From: Thermoanaerobaculales bacterium
Lineage (GTDB): Bacteria > Acidobacteriota > Thermoanaerobaculia > Thermoanaerobaculales > Sulfomarinibacteraceae
Assembly (NCBI GenBank): GCA_025456145.1
Contig: JALOLD010000005.1
Location: forward strand, 1-64,000
DNA length: 64,000 nt
Direction of reading: 5' to 3'
This document shows positions 16,559-23,771 of the stretch, piece by piece (the first letter of the stretch is position 1; every line of letters begins with the position of its first letter). Both the position numbers and the translations under genes were made by a program. The notes beneath the pieces are model-generated. The model saw nothing but the letters and a program-made list of their open reading frames with translations, was not told the DNA's origin and did not search any database.

Positions 16559-17641
16559 ATGGAACGACGAGAGCCCCCGACCGAGCCGCGACGACGACCG
16601 CCCAACGGCGCCCTCGCCGAGGCATTGTTCGCGCTCGCCGAGCACGAGCCGCCGGGCGACCGGCGGGTCGCCCTGCTCAAGGCGGGCTATGCCGCCTTCG
16701 ACACCCCCGACGGCGGCCGGCGCGCCGCGCTCGCCGCCGCGGCGCCCTGGCTCCGGCCGATGGTCGAGCAGCTCGCGGCGTGCCCGAGCGAGGACTCGCT
16801 GGCGGCCGCGGTCCAGCGGCTCGCCGCCGGCGAGCCGGCCCGCCGGCGGGCCACCCGGGAGCGCTACCTGTCCCGGGCCGAGGTCGCCGGGGTCCTCGCC
16901 GCGGGCCCGCCCGAGCTCCACCCCGACCGGATGCGCGGCGCCGCCCACTGGCACACCACCGACTCCGACGGCAAGGCGGCCCTCGAGACCATGGCCCGCG
17001 CCTGCCTTCGGCGCGGCTTCGCCTGGTCGCTGGTGACCGACCACTCGCGCGGGCTCGAGGTCGCCTCCGGTCTCGACGCCGAGGGTCTGCGCCTGCAGCG
17101 CGGCCGGATCGACCGCTGGAACCACGCCCACGGCGACGAGCACGCCGTCGTCCAGGGCCTCGAGGTCGAGATCCTCGAGGACGGGACCCTCGACGTGCCG
17201 CGCGGCGAGCGTCTCGAGGTGGCCTGCGTGGCGGCGGCGGTCCACCGGCTCTTCGACCCCGACCGCGACCAGACCGACCGGCTGCTCCGCGCCGTCTCGA
17301 CGCCCCAGGTCCACGTCCTCGCCCACCCCCGTGGCCGGCACTTCCACTACCGGTCGGGGCTGCGCGCCCGCTGGGAGCGGGTCTTCGCGGCCTGCGCCGA
17401 GCGCGGCGTCGCGGTCGAGATCAACGGCTTCCCGCGCCGCCAGGATCTCGACTGGGAGCTCGCCCGGCTCGCCGTCGACGCGGGGTGCGACATCCTCCTC
17501 GCCTCCGACGCCCACGCGCCCCGCCACCTCGAGTTCGACCACTACGCCGCCGCGATCGCGATCAAGGCCGAGGTTCCCCGCGACCGGATCCTCAACGTCA
17601 TGCACGCCGACGAGCTCGAGGTGTGGCTCGGCGATCGCTGA
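16559..17641 (+). CDS. PHP-domain metal-dependent phosphoesterase
   Basis: 360 residues from the ATG at 16559. The N-terminal 130 residues are helical and of unknown role, followed by a PHP domain (about 125-355) with metal-binding motifs HWHTTDSDG, TDHSRG, GLEVEIL, AHPRG and SDAHAP. PHP proteins include histidinol phosphatase, PolX C-terminal nucleases and cyclic-phosphate hydrolases. The N-terminal helical region resembles the fingerprint-like helical part seen before PHP domains in PolX-type proteins, but no polymerase domain is present. Substrate unresolved. -10-like TAGAGT/TAGGCT sequences occur at 16527-16537. Confidence 0.8.
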   Translation: MERREPPTEPRRRPPNGALAEALFALAEHEPPGDRRVALLKAGYAAFDTPDGGRRAALAAAAPWLRPMVEQLAACPSEDSLAAAVQRLAAGEPARRRATRERYLSRAEVAGVLAAGPPELHPDRMRGAAHWHTTDSDGKAALETMARACLRRGFAWSLVTDHSRGLEVASGLDAEGLRLQRGRIDRWNHAHGDEHAVVQGLEVEILEDGTLDVPRGERLEVACVAAAVHRLFDPDRDQTDRLLRAVSTPQVHVLAHPRGRHFHYRSGLRARWERVFAACAERGVAVEINGFPRRQDLDWELARLAVDAGCDILLASDAHAPRHLEFDHYAAAIAIKAEVPRDRILNVMHADELEVWLGDR

Positions 17642-17704
17642 CAGCTCGTCGGACGAATCGAGGTGGGCCATCGCTCCGCTCCGTCCCAGCCATCGCATTC
17701 CATC

Positions 17705-17835
17705 GCACGTCGCAACCACGAAGACACCAAGACACGAAGGAAAACGCCAAGACGTCGCAGGCCACTCGGACTTCACCGCACCATCGCACCCGGCCCCGGA
17801 TCACACAGATTGAAGAACACGGATCACACTCACGC
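17705..17835. repeat. CACGAAGAC-type dispersed intergenic repeat
   Basis: An A- and C-rich stretch of clearly lower GC than the surroundings, containing GCAACCACGAAGACACC and then GGATCACACAGATT and ACACGGATCAC. The first motif recurs at 35196, between pgeF and rlmN. Sequences of this kind are widespread in intergenic DNA of several GC-rich phyla. No coding potential is evident. It is one of several repeats in the gap between the PHP gene and glyA. Confidence 0.6.
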
Positions 17836-18014
17836 CATGGACCTCCCCACGGTGTCGACGACGAGAGGGCTCCCCTCCTGGGAACCTCTGGCCCCCCGAC
17901 ACGGGATCGCGAGGGGAGCGAGCGGTCCTCCGGGTGCGCAGCGTCCATCGCGTGATGAACCAACCGGTTGCCGACACCTCCTCGGACCAACGTGCGATGG
18001 ACTTCTTCCTCACC

Positions 18015-18068
18015 CCTCGGAAACTCGCAGGGAGGAGGCGAAGCCTCCCTCCATGTGAGTTTCCGAGG
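18015..18068. other. Long hairpin between the PHP gene and glyA
   Basis: CCTCGGAAACTC at 18015-18026 pairs with GAGTTTCCGAGG at 18057-18068, and inside it GGAGGC (18034-18039) pairs with GCCTCC (18043-18048) around a GAA loop. The stem is long and nearly perfect. It may terminate one or both convergent genes, but no T-run follows on either side. It abuts the G-run tract at 18067. Confidence 0.6.
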
Positions 18069-18095
18069 GCGGGCGGGTGGGGGGTGGGGGGTGGG
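18067..18095 (+). repeat. G-run tract with G-quadruplex potential
   Basis: Six runs of three to six G separated by single C or T bases on the plus strand, which satisfies the usual intramolecular quadruplex pattern. On the minus strand, the direction of glyA transcription, it is a C-rich, G-free tract such as Rho favours. A near-twin lies at 63672-63702, at the same distance (37-38 bases) from the same repeat element. Confidence 0.65.
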
Positions 18096-18133
18096 AGTTT
18101 GAGTGAGCTCGACTGGGCGTTTCCGGTGACGGA

Positions 18134-18256
18134 GACCCACCGCCGCGCCGTAGGCGCGGGACGGCTTCGGCCACTCGGCGGCGGCGAGCGCCGCGCTCGA
18201 CGGCGATGACGGTCGAAGACGTGAGCGGCCGGCAGAGCCGGCCGCGGAGGTGGGTC
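18134..18256. repeat. Dispersed repeat element, copy 1, bounded by GACCCACC/GGTGGGTC
   Basis: Inverted ends GACCCACC (18134-18141) and GGTGGGTC (18249-18256) bound a 123-base GC-rich element. Its left part aligns by eye with 63740-63780, about 80 percent over 40 bases, including CGGCTTCGGC. Copy 2 is 127 bases long and has the same neighbours in the same order. No open reading frame with protein-like content is seen. Confidence 0.65.
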
Positions 18257-18274
18257 GGGAGGCATTCCGGGCAC

Positions 18275-18312
18275 GGACGCGGACTCGGACGCGGACTCGG
18301 ACGCGGGCGCGG
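18275..18312. repeat. Hexamer tandem repeat ending at the glyA stop
   Basis: Six contiguous hexamers, alternating GGACGC and GGACTC with one GGGCGC, plus two further bases. The array ends exactly where the glyA stop codon begins at 18313. A matching (GGACGC)6 array at 63914-63949 also ends just before a minus-strand stop codon. The hexamer period keeps frame, so these could be decayed tail codons or replication-slippage products. Confidence 0.75.
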
Positions 18313-19614
18313 TCAGTACAGAGGGAAGCGGGCGGTCAGGGCGTGGACCTCGGCGGCGACGGCCTCCATCTCGGCGGTAAAGGCAGCCATCTTCGTCCGG
18401 TCCTCGGTGTCCTCCTCGGAGCGCAGCACGCGGTCGATGAGCCCGGCGATGGTCTTCATCTCGGCCACCCCCAGGCCGCGGGTGGTCACCGCCGGGGTAC
18501 CGATCCGCAGCCCCGAGGCGATGTAGGGCTTGCGGGTGTCGAAGGGCACGGTGTTCTTGTTGACCGTGATGTCGGCGAGCCCGAGCCAGCGCTCGGCCTT
18601 CTTGCCCGAGATGAAGTCGGCGCCGAGGTCGATCAGGAAGAGGTGGTTGTCGGTGCCGCCGGAGACGATCCGCCAACCCCGCTCGGCGACCGCGGCGCAG
18701 AGCGCGGCGGCGTTGTCGACCACCCTCTTCTGATAGGTCTTCCACTCGGGCCTCAGGGCCTCGGCGAAGGCCACCGCCTTGGCCGCGATGACGTGCATCA
18801 GCGGTCCCCCCTGGACACCCGGGAAGACCGCCTTGTCGATCTCCTCGGCCCACTCGGCGCCGCACAGGATCAGGCCCCCGCGCGGTCCGCGCAGGGTCTT
18901 GTGGGTCGTGCTGGTCACGAAGTGGCAGTGCGGGACCGGAGACGGGTGGAGCCCCGCGGCGACCAGCCCGGCGATGTGGGCGATGTCGGCCATCAGCAGC
19001 GCGCCGGCCGAGTCCGCGATCGCCCGCAACCGGGCGAAGTCGATGATCCGCGGGTAGGCCGAGGCGCCACAGACGATGAGCTTCGGCCGGTGCTCGTCGG
19101 CGAGCTCGCCGAGCCGGTCGTAGTCGATGGTCTCGGTCTCGCGGTGGACCCCGTAGGGGATCACGTTGAACTGCTTGCCCGACTGGTTGAGGGGGTGGCC
19201 ATGGGTGAGGTGGCCGCCGTGGGTGAGGTCCATCCCGAGCATGGTGTCGCCCGGGGAGAGCACCGCCAGGTAGACCGCCATGTTGGCCTGGGCCCCCGAG
19301 TGCGGCTGGACGTTGGCGTGGGCGGCGCCAAAGAGCTGCTTGGCGCGCTCCCGGGCGAGGTCCTCGCCGACGTCGACGAACTGGCAGCCGCCGTAGTAGC
19401 GCTTGCCCGGGTACCCTTCGGCATACTTGTTGGTCATCACCGAGCCCATCGCCGCCATGACCGCCGGCGAGACGAAGTTCTCCGACGCGATGAGCTCGAG
19501 GCCCTCGTTCTGGCGGCGGCGCTCGGCCTCGACGGCGGCGGCGACCGCCGGGTCGGCGGCCTCGAGAAGCTGCTTGTGGACATCGAAGAACTGCTGCCGC
19601 AGCGAGTCGCTCAT
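18313..19614 (-). CDS. glyA: Serine hydroxymethyltransferase
   Basis: 433 residues. A PLP enzyme converting serine and tetrahydrofolate to glycine and methylene-tetrahydrofolate, the main one-carbon source. The family signatures are clear: LIASENFVS near the N-terminus, HSGAQAN, and the PLP lysine in [14 protein letters not shown]. The start is the ATG at 19614, in ATGA overlap with rpiB; a longer in-frame extension upstream is not SHMT-like. It is the last gene of accD-folC-dgt-rpiB-glyA and sits sensibly beside folC, which makes its folate cofactor. Its stop is followed directly by the hexamer repeat array. Confidence 0.97.
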   Translation of the reverse strand: MSDSLRQQFFDVHKQLLEAADPAVAAAVEAERRRQNEGLELIASENFVSPAVMAAMGSVMTNKYAEGYPGKRYYGGCQFVDVGEDLARERAKQLFGAAHANVQPHSGAQANMAVYLAVLSPGDTMLGMDLTHGGHLTHGHPLNQSGKQFNVIPYGVHRETETIDYDRLGELADEHRPKLIVCGASAYPRIIDFARLRAIADSAGALLMADIAHIAGLVAAGLHPSPVPHCHFVTSTTHKTLRGPRGGLILCGAEWAEEIDKAVFPGVQGGPLMHVIAAKAVAFAEALRPEWKTYQKRVVDNAAALCAAVAERGWRIVSGGTDNHLFLIDLGADFISGKKAERWLGLADITVNKNTVPFDTRKPYIASGLRIGTPAVTTRGLGVAEMKTIAGLIDRVLRSEEDTEDRTKMAAFTAEMEAVAAEVHALTARFPLY

Positions 19615-20045
19615 GACACCTCCCACTCGATCTTGGCCACTCGACGGGCGTGCCGGTCGCCGTCGAACGGGGTCGAGACGAAGACCCTGGCGATCTGCTC
19701 GGCGACCCCCGACCCGACGACCCTGGCCCCCAGGCAGAGGACGTTCGCGTCGTTGTGACGACGCGCCATCTCGGCGGTGAAGGCGTCGTGGCACACCGCC
19801 GCCCTCACCCCGGGGTGGCGGTTCGCCGCCATCGACATGCCGATCCCGGTGCCGCAGATCAGGATCCCGCGCTCGATCCGGCCATCCGACACGGCTCGCG
19901 CAAGCAGGTGGGCATAGTCGGGGTAGTCGACCGACGTCGCGTCGGTCGGGCCGAGGTCCTCGACCTCGTGGCCGAGCCCGGCCAGGGTCCGCACGATCTG
20001 GGCCTTCAGCCCGATACCCGCATGGTCCGACGCGATCGCGATCAT
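19611..20045 (-). CDS. rpiB: Ribose-5-phosphate isomerase B
   Basis: 144 residues, typical RpiB/LacAB length. Interconverts ribose-5-phosphate and ribulose-5-phosphate. Motifs: ASDHAG at the N-terminus, YPDYA, the CGTGIG anion-hole loop with its catalytic Cys, and [12 protein letters not shown]. Four-base overlaps with dgt upstream and glyA downstream show tight translational coupling. The rpiB-glyA pairing is common in bacteria and links pentose phosphate and one-carbon metabolism for nucleotide synthesis. Confidence 0.95.
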   Translation of the reverse strand: MIAIASDHAGIGLKAQIVRTLAGLGHEVEDLGPTDATSVDYPDYAHLLARAVSDGRIERGILICGTGIGMSMAANRHPGVRAAVCHDAFTAEMARRHNDANVLCLGARVVGSGVAEQIARVFVSTPFDGDRHARRVAKIEWEVS

Positions 20046-21391
20046 CGCTGCCTGCCTCCGAACGTCTGGTCGAGCGACGGCGACTCCAACGAGTTGAACT
20101 CCTCGAGGGCGAACCGGTCGCTCATGCCGGCGATGTGGTCGGCGATCAGCCGCGCGAACCCGGCGGAAGCATGGTACCGGCCGGCCACCTCCTCCGCAAC
20201 CGAGGCCAGCGGGACGTCGCGCAGGAAGGGCAGACCGAGCTCGGTCCGTGCCCGCAGCAGCACGTACGTCGGCAGAGTCAGCGGGTTGGTCCAGAAGGCG
20301 CGGTAGAGCGCACTGATGACCTTACGCGCCCGCCAGTCCTGACGGTTGACGTCGATGTGGTTGATGATGAACTGGTAGATGAACGCCTTGAGCTCGTCGA
20401 ACATCCTTTGGGTGTCGGGCGAGAACCAGATCGTGGTCTGCGACACCTCGCGCGCCCGGCCGACGAAGGCCGCGTGGTCGGTGACCGAGTGGCGGTCGAG
20501 AAAGGCGTCGATCCGGCGTGCCGAGGCCGCGACGACATCGTCGACGAAAAGCCCGACGAGCTCGCGGATCAGCGTGCTCTGGCGTAGCCAACGGCGGCCC
20601 TCGTCGCGGAAGCCGTCGCCGAGCCCGGCGATGATACGGCGGCAGACCTCGAGCCGCTCGACCGCCTCGAGCGACACCGAGCCGGCCCGCAGCCCGTCCT
20701 CGAGGTCGTGGGTCTGCTGCGCGATCTCGTCGGCCACCGCCACCGCCTGACCCTCGAGGTGGCACGGAGCCTCGAGGGCGAGGCCCGAGGCGTCGGGCAG
20801 CGGGAAGTCGTAGCCGACCCGCCACCGGGTGTGCTTGAGGATGCCCTCGCGAACCTGGTCGGTGAGGTCGAGACCGGCGTGGTCGTAGCGCCACTCGAGC
20901 AGGTCGACGACCCGCAGCGACTGGTAGTTGTGCTTGAACGAGCCGGCCTCGGCGGCGACCGCGGCCGGCAGCAAGGCCTCCGGGTTGGCGCCGTGCAGGA
21001 TCTCGTCGAGCACCGTCTCGCCGGTGTGGCCGAAGGCGGTGTGGCCGAGGTCGTGGCCGAGGGCGACGGCCTCGACGAGGTCCTCGTTGAGACCGAGCGA
21101 GCGCGCGACGGTCCGGCCGAGCTGCGAAACCTCGAGAGTGTGGGTGAGGCGGGTCCGCGGGTGGTCGGCGACGTGCGGGACGAACACCTGGGTCTTGTGC
21201 TTGAGGCGGCGGAAGGCCCGCGAGTGGAGGATCCGGTCGCGGTCGCGCTGGAAGGCGAGCCTGGAGCTGGTGTCCGGCTCAGCCGCGGCCCCTCGGCGGA
21301 CCGCTTCGCTCGACCGGAGGGCGAACACCGCCAGGCGGCGGTCCTCGTCGAGCTCGAGCTCGCGTCGGCTGCGGATCGTCGGCCGGCTCAT
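20042..21391 (-). CDS. dgt: Deoxyguanosinetriphosphate triphosphohydrolase (HD-domain dNTPase)
   Basis: 449 residues from the ATG at 21391; a longer open frame exists but the family starts here. dNTPases cut dNTP to deoxynucleoside and triphosphate to balance nucleotide pools. The N-terminus has the family pattern [19 protein letters not shown], followed by the HD metal site: H in [12 protein letters not shown] in [11 protein letters not shown], and a later D in [12 protein letters not shown]. The length is closer to the Dgt type-2 subfamily (about 350-450) than to E. coli Dgt (505). It lies inside the folC-rpiB-glyA operon with four-base overlaps, consistent with nucleotide metabolism. Confidence 0.93.
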   Translation of the reverse strand: MSRPTIRSRRELELDEDRRLAVFALRSSEAVRRGAAAEPDTSSRLAFQRDRDRILHSRAFRRLKHKTQVFVPHVADHPRTRLTHTLEVSQLGRTVARSLGLNEDLVEAVALGHDLGHTAFGHTGETVLDEILHGANPEALLPAAVAAEAGSFKHNYQSLRVVDLLEWRYDHAGLDLTDQVREGILKHTRWRVGYDFPLPDASGLALEAPCHLEGQAVAVADEIAQQTHDLEDGLRAGSVSLEAVERLEVCRRIIAGLGDGFRDEGRRWLRQSTLIRELVGLFVDDVVAASARRIDAFLDRHSVTDHAAFVGRAREVSQTTIWFSPDTQRMFDELKAFIYQFIINHIDVNRQDWRARKVISALYRAFWTNPLTLPTYVLLRARTELGLPFLRDVPLASVAEEVAGRYHASAGFARLIADHIAGMSDRFALEEFNSLESPSLDQTFGGRQR

Positions 21392-22602
21392 CGGTCCCCG
21401 CCCATCCCGGCGAGCTCGACCAGTCGGCCGACCAGCCGCAAGCTCCCGGTCGCCAGCACCGGGTCGGGTAGCAGGCCGAGCGCCGACTCGAGATCGGGCG
21501 CGCGGCGGGCGCCGGGAAAGGCGCTCACCAGCCGGTCGATCGCCATCGCCCGCTCGTCGTCGAGCTCGACGACGACGATCTCGCCGACCACCGGGATCAG
21601 CCGGCCGGCCATCTCGCGCACCGCCTTGTCGGCGAGGCAGGAGAACAGCAGGTTCGGGCGCTCGCCCCGCCGCTCGAGGTGGGCGGCGAGGGCCGCCGCT
21701 CCCTCCGGGTTGTGGGCGCCGTCGACCAGGATCGTCCGACCCGCGATCCGGCACTCGCCGAGCCGGCCCGGCCAGCGGACCTCGGCGAGCCCACCGACGA
21801 CCGCGCCGGCCTCGAGCGCCGGCGCGATGCCGGCCAGCTCGGCCGCCCGGGCCAGGGCGAGGGCGAGCTCGAGGTTGGCGAGCTGGTGGCGACCAGGCAG
21901 CGGCAGGGCCGCCTCGATCTCGTTCCCCGGCCAGGAGACCCTGACCCGGTCGCCGTCGAGCTCGTCGACCCTGACCAGCGTGCTCGCCGCGACCGCGTGG
22001 GGCGCGCCGAGGGCCGGCACGAGCCCGGCATCGACCCCCGGACCGAGAACCGCCCAGCGCGCCGCGCGCAGCGCCCCGCCCTTGTCACGGGCCCGCTCGA
22101 TCGCCGAGGCGCCGAGCCACGACGGATGGTCGCTGCCGACGTTGGTCAGGCCGGCGACCACGCTGTCGGCGACCCGGGTCGCATCCCAGCTGCCGCCCAT
22201 GCCGGCCTCGAGCACGGCGAGCTCGACGCCCGCCTCGGCGAAGGCGAGAAAGGCCGCGCAGGTGATGGCCTCGAAGAAGGTGAGATCGGGAAAGGCGGTC
22301 AGCCTCCCGATCAATCGCTCGAGGTTGGCGCTTTCGATGTCCTGGCCCGCGATGCGGATCCGCTCCTCCACCGAGACCAGATGGGGCGAGGTCGTCAGAC
22401 CCGTCCTGACCCGGTGCGCGCCGAGCACCGCGTCGAGCACCGCCGAGGTCGATCCCTTGCCGTTGGTCCCCACGACGAGGATCGAGGGGTAGGCGAGATG
22501 AGGGTTGCCGAGCTCCGAGAGGGCGGCGTTTAGCGGGCCGAGCTCGGGGCGGATCCGGCCCGGACGGCGCGCGCCGAGGCTCAGTGGAAGTACCTGAGGC
22601 AT
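21388..22602 (-). CDS. folC: Dihydrofolate synthase / folylpolyglutamate synthase
   Basis: 404 residues. A Mur-ligase-type ATP-dependent enzyme that adds glutamate to dihydropteroate and folates. Motifs: P-loop VGTNGKGST, TSPHL, the metal-site region FFEAITCAAF, VLEAGMGGSWDATR and the C-terminal VDGAHNP. The start is the ATG at 22602, giving a 22-base overlap with the end of accD; the accD-folC order is common in bacteria. It shares its operon with glyA, whose substrate is the product pool. Confidence 0.93.
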   Translation of the reverse strand: MPQVLPLSLGARRPGRIRPELGPLNAALSELGNPHLAYPSILVVGTNGKGSTSAVLDAVLGAHRVRTGLTTSPHLVSVEERIRIAGQDIESANLERLIGRLTAFPDLTFFEAITCAAFLAFAEAGVELAVLEAGMGGSWDATRVADSVVAGLTNVGSDHPSWLGASAIERARDKGGALRAARWAVLGPGVDAGLVPALGAPHAVAASTLVRVDELDGDRVRVSWPGNEIEAALPLPGRHQLANLELALALARAAELAGIAPALEAGAVVGGLAEVRWPGRLGECRIAGRTILVDGAHNPEGAAALAAHLERRGERPNLLFSCLADKAVREMAGRLIPVVGEIVVVELDDERAMAIDRLVSAFPGARRAPDLESALGLLPDPVLATGSLRLVGRLVELAGMGGDR

Positions 22603-23393
22603 CGGGCGACGGCGGCCTTGAGCTCGCGGCGCTCGACGACCAGGTCGAGCATGCCGTGCTCGAGCAGGAACTCCGAGCGCTGGAAGCCGTCGGGGAGCTT
22701 CTGCCGGATCGTCTGCTCGATGACCCGCGGTCCGGCAAAGCCGATGAGCGCCCCCGGCTCGGCGATGTTGACGTCGCCGAGCATGGCGTAGCTCGCGGTG
22801 ACGCCGCCGGTGGTGGGGTCGGTGAGAACCGAGATGTAGGCGAGCCGCCGGTCGCGCATCCTGGCCAGACCGGCGGAGATCTTCGCCATCTGCATCAGCG
22901 ACAGGATCCCCTCCTGCATCCGGGCGCCGCCCGAGGCGGAGACGACGACCAGGGGCAGCTTCTTGTCGACACAGCGCTCGATGGCGAGGGTGATCTTCTC
23001 GCCGACCGCGGATCCCATCGACCCGCCCATGAAGCCGTACTCCATCGCGGCGACCATCGCCGGCTGCTTCTCGATCTCGCCCTGGGCCACGACCACCCCG
23101 TCGGAGGCCGGGAAGCTGCGGTTGTAGACCTTGAGCCGGTCGCGGTAGGGCTTCGAGTCGACGAAGTCGAGCGGATCGGTCGAGCGGATTCGACCGAAGA
23201 ACTTCTTGTACCGCTTGCCGTCGAACAGCAGGTCGAGCCTCCGGCCGGCCGAGATCCGGAAGTGATAGCCGCAGCGCGGGCAGACGTCGAGGTTGCTCGC
23301 GACCTCCCGGTGGTAGAGGATCTCGCGGCACGCGTCGCACTTGATCCACAACCCCTTGGGGACGCCCTCGGTCTGGTTCATCGACACCGCCAT
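22581..23393 (-). CDS. accD: Acetyl-CoA carboxylase carboxyltransferase beta subunit
   Basis: 270 residues. Works with AccA to transfer carboxyl from biotin to acetyl-CoA, giving malonyl-CoA for fatty acid synthesis. The N-terminal four-cysteine zinc ribbon (CDAC about residue 19, CPRC about 38) is intact, followed by the crotonase-like carboxyltransferase fold with GGSMGSAVGEK and SASGGARMQEG. It is the first gene of the five-gene operon ending in glyA. No accA is in the window. Confidence 0.95.
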   Translation of the reverse strand: MAVSMNQTEGVPKGLWIKCDACREILYHREVASNLDVCPRCGYHFRISAGRRLDLLFDGKRYKKFFGRIRSTDPLDFVDSKPYRDRLKVYNRSFPASDGVVVAQGEIEKQPAMVAAMEYGFMGGSMGSAVGEKITLAIERCVDKKLPLVVVSASGGARMQEGILSLMQMAKISAGLARMRDRRLAYISVLTDPTTGGVTASYAMLGDVNIAEPGALIGFAGPRVIEQTIRQKLPDGFQRSEFLLEHGMLDLVVERRELKAAVARCLRYFH

Positions 23394-23527
23394 CCTTCAC
23401 CCCGGGTCAACCCCGACGACGACCGTTACGTGCCCGGCGCACCGCCACCCCCGTGGCTCGGCGCCGATACCAGGCGCTGGCGGGACCCCCGGCCGGCCGG
23501 GATCGCGCCGCCCGCCGCCGAGGCGGG

Positions 23528-23758
23528 TCAGTCCTCGCCCTCTGCTTCCTCGAACTCGTTCGGCTCTCCGAGCATCAGACAGGCCGCATCGTACATCTGG
23601 CGTGCCGCCTTGGCCCCGTCCTGGAGCCCCTGAATCCGCTCCTTCACCTTGTCGAGCTCGACCTGGATCTGGCCTTCGAACTCCTCGAACTGGCTCTTGG
23701 TGCGCGAGCGCGCCTCCTGGTAGAAGCGGCGCTGTTCATCGGTCAGGGTAGATGGCAT
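23528..23758 (-). CDS. Small coiled-coil hypothetical protein
   Basis: 76 residues from the ATG at 23758, preceded by GGAGG with five bases spacing; an upstream TTG in the same frame would destroy that spacing. The composition is strongly helical and charged (Q, E, K, R), with no membrane helix or cysteine pair apart from one Cys, and it ends in an acidic tail. It starts 14 bases beyond the kinase stop at 23772, so it is probably co-transcribed with the kinase-TonB fusion. Not recognised; it may be a small partner or adaptor. Confidence 0.65.
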   Translation of the reverse strand: MPSTLTDEQRRFYQEARSRTKSQFEEFEGQIQVELDKVKERIQGLQDGAKAARQMYDAACLMLGEPNEFEEAEGED

Positions 23759-23771
23759 CTCATCCTCCAAG

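Noticed and set aside
18067-18312. CRISPR array
   Set aside because: The hexamers are contiguous with no spacers, the other units are not regularly repeated, and no cas gene is present.
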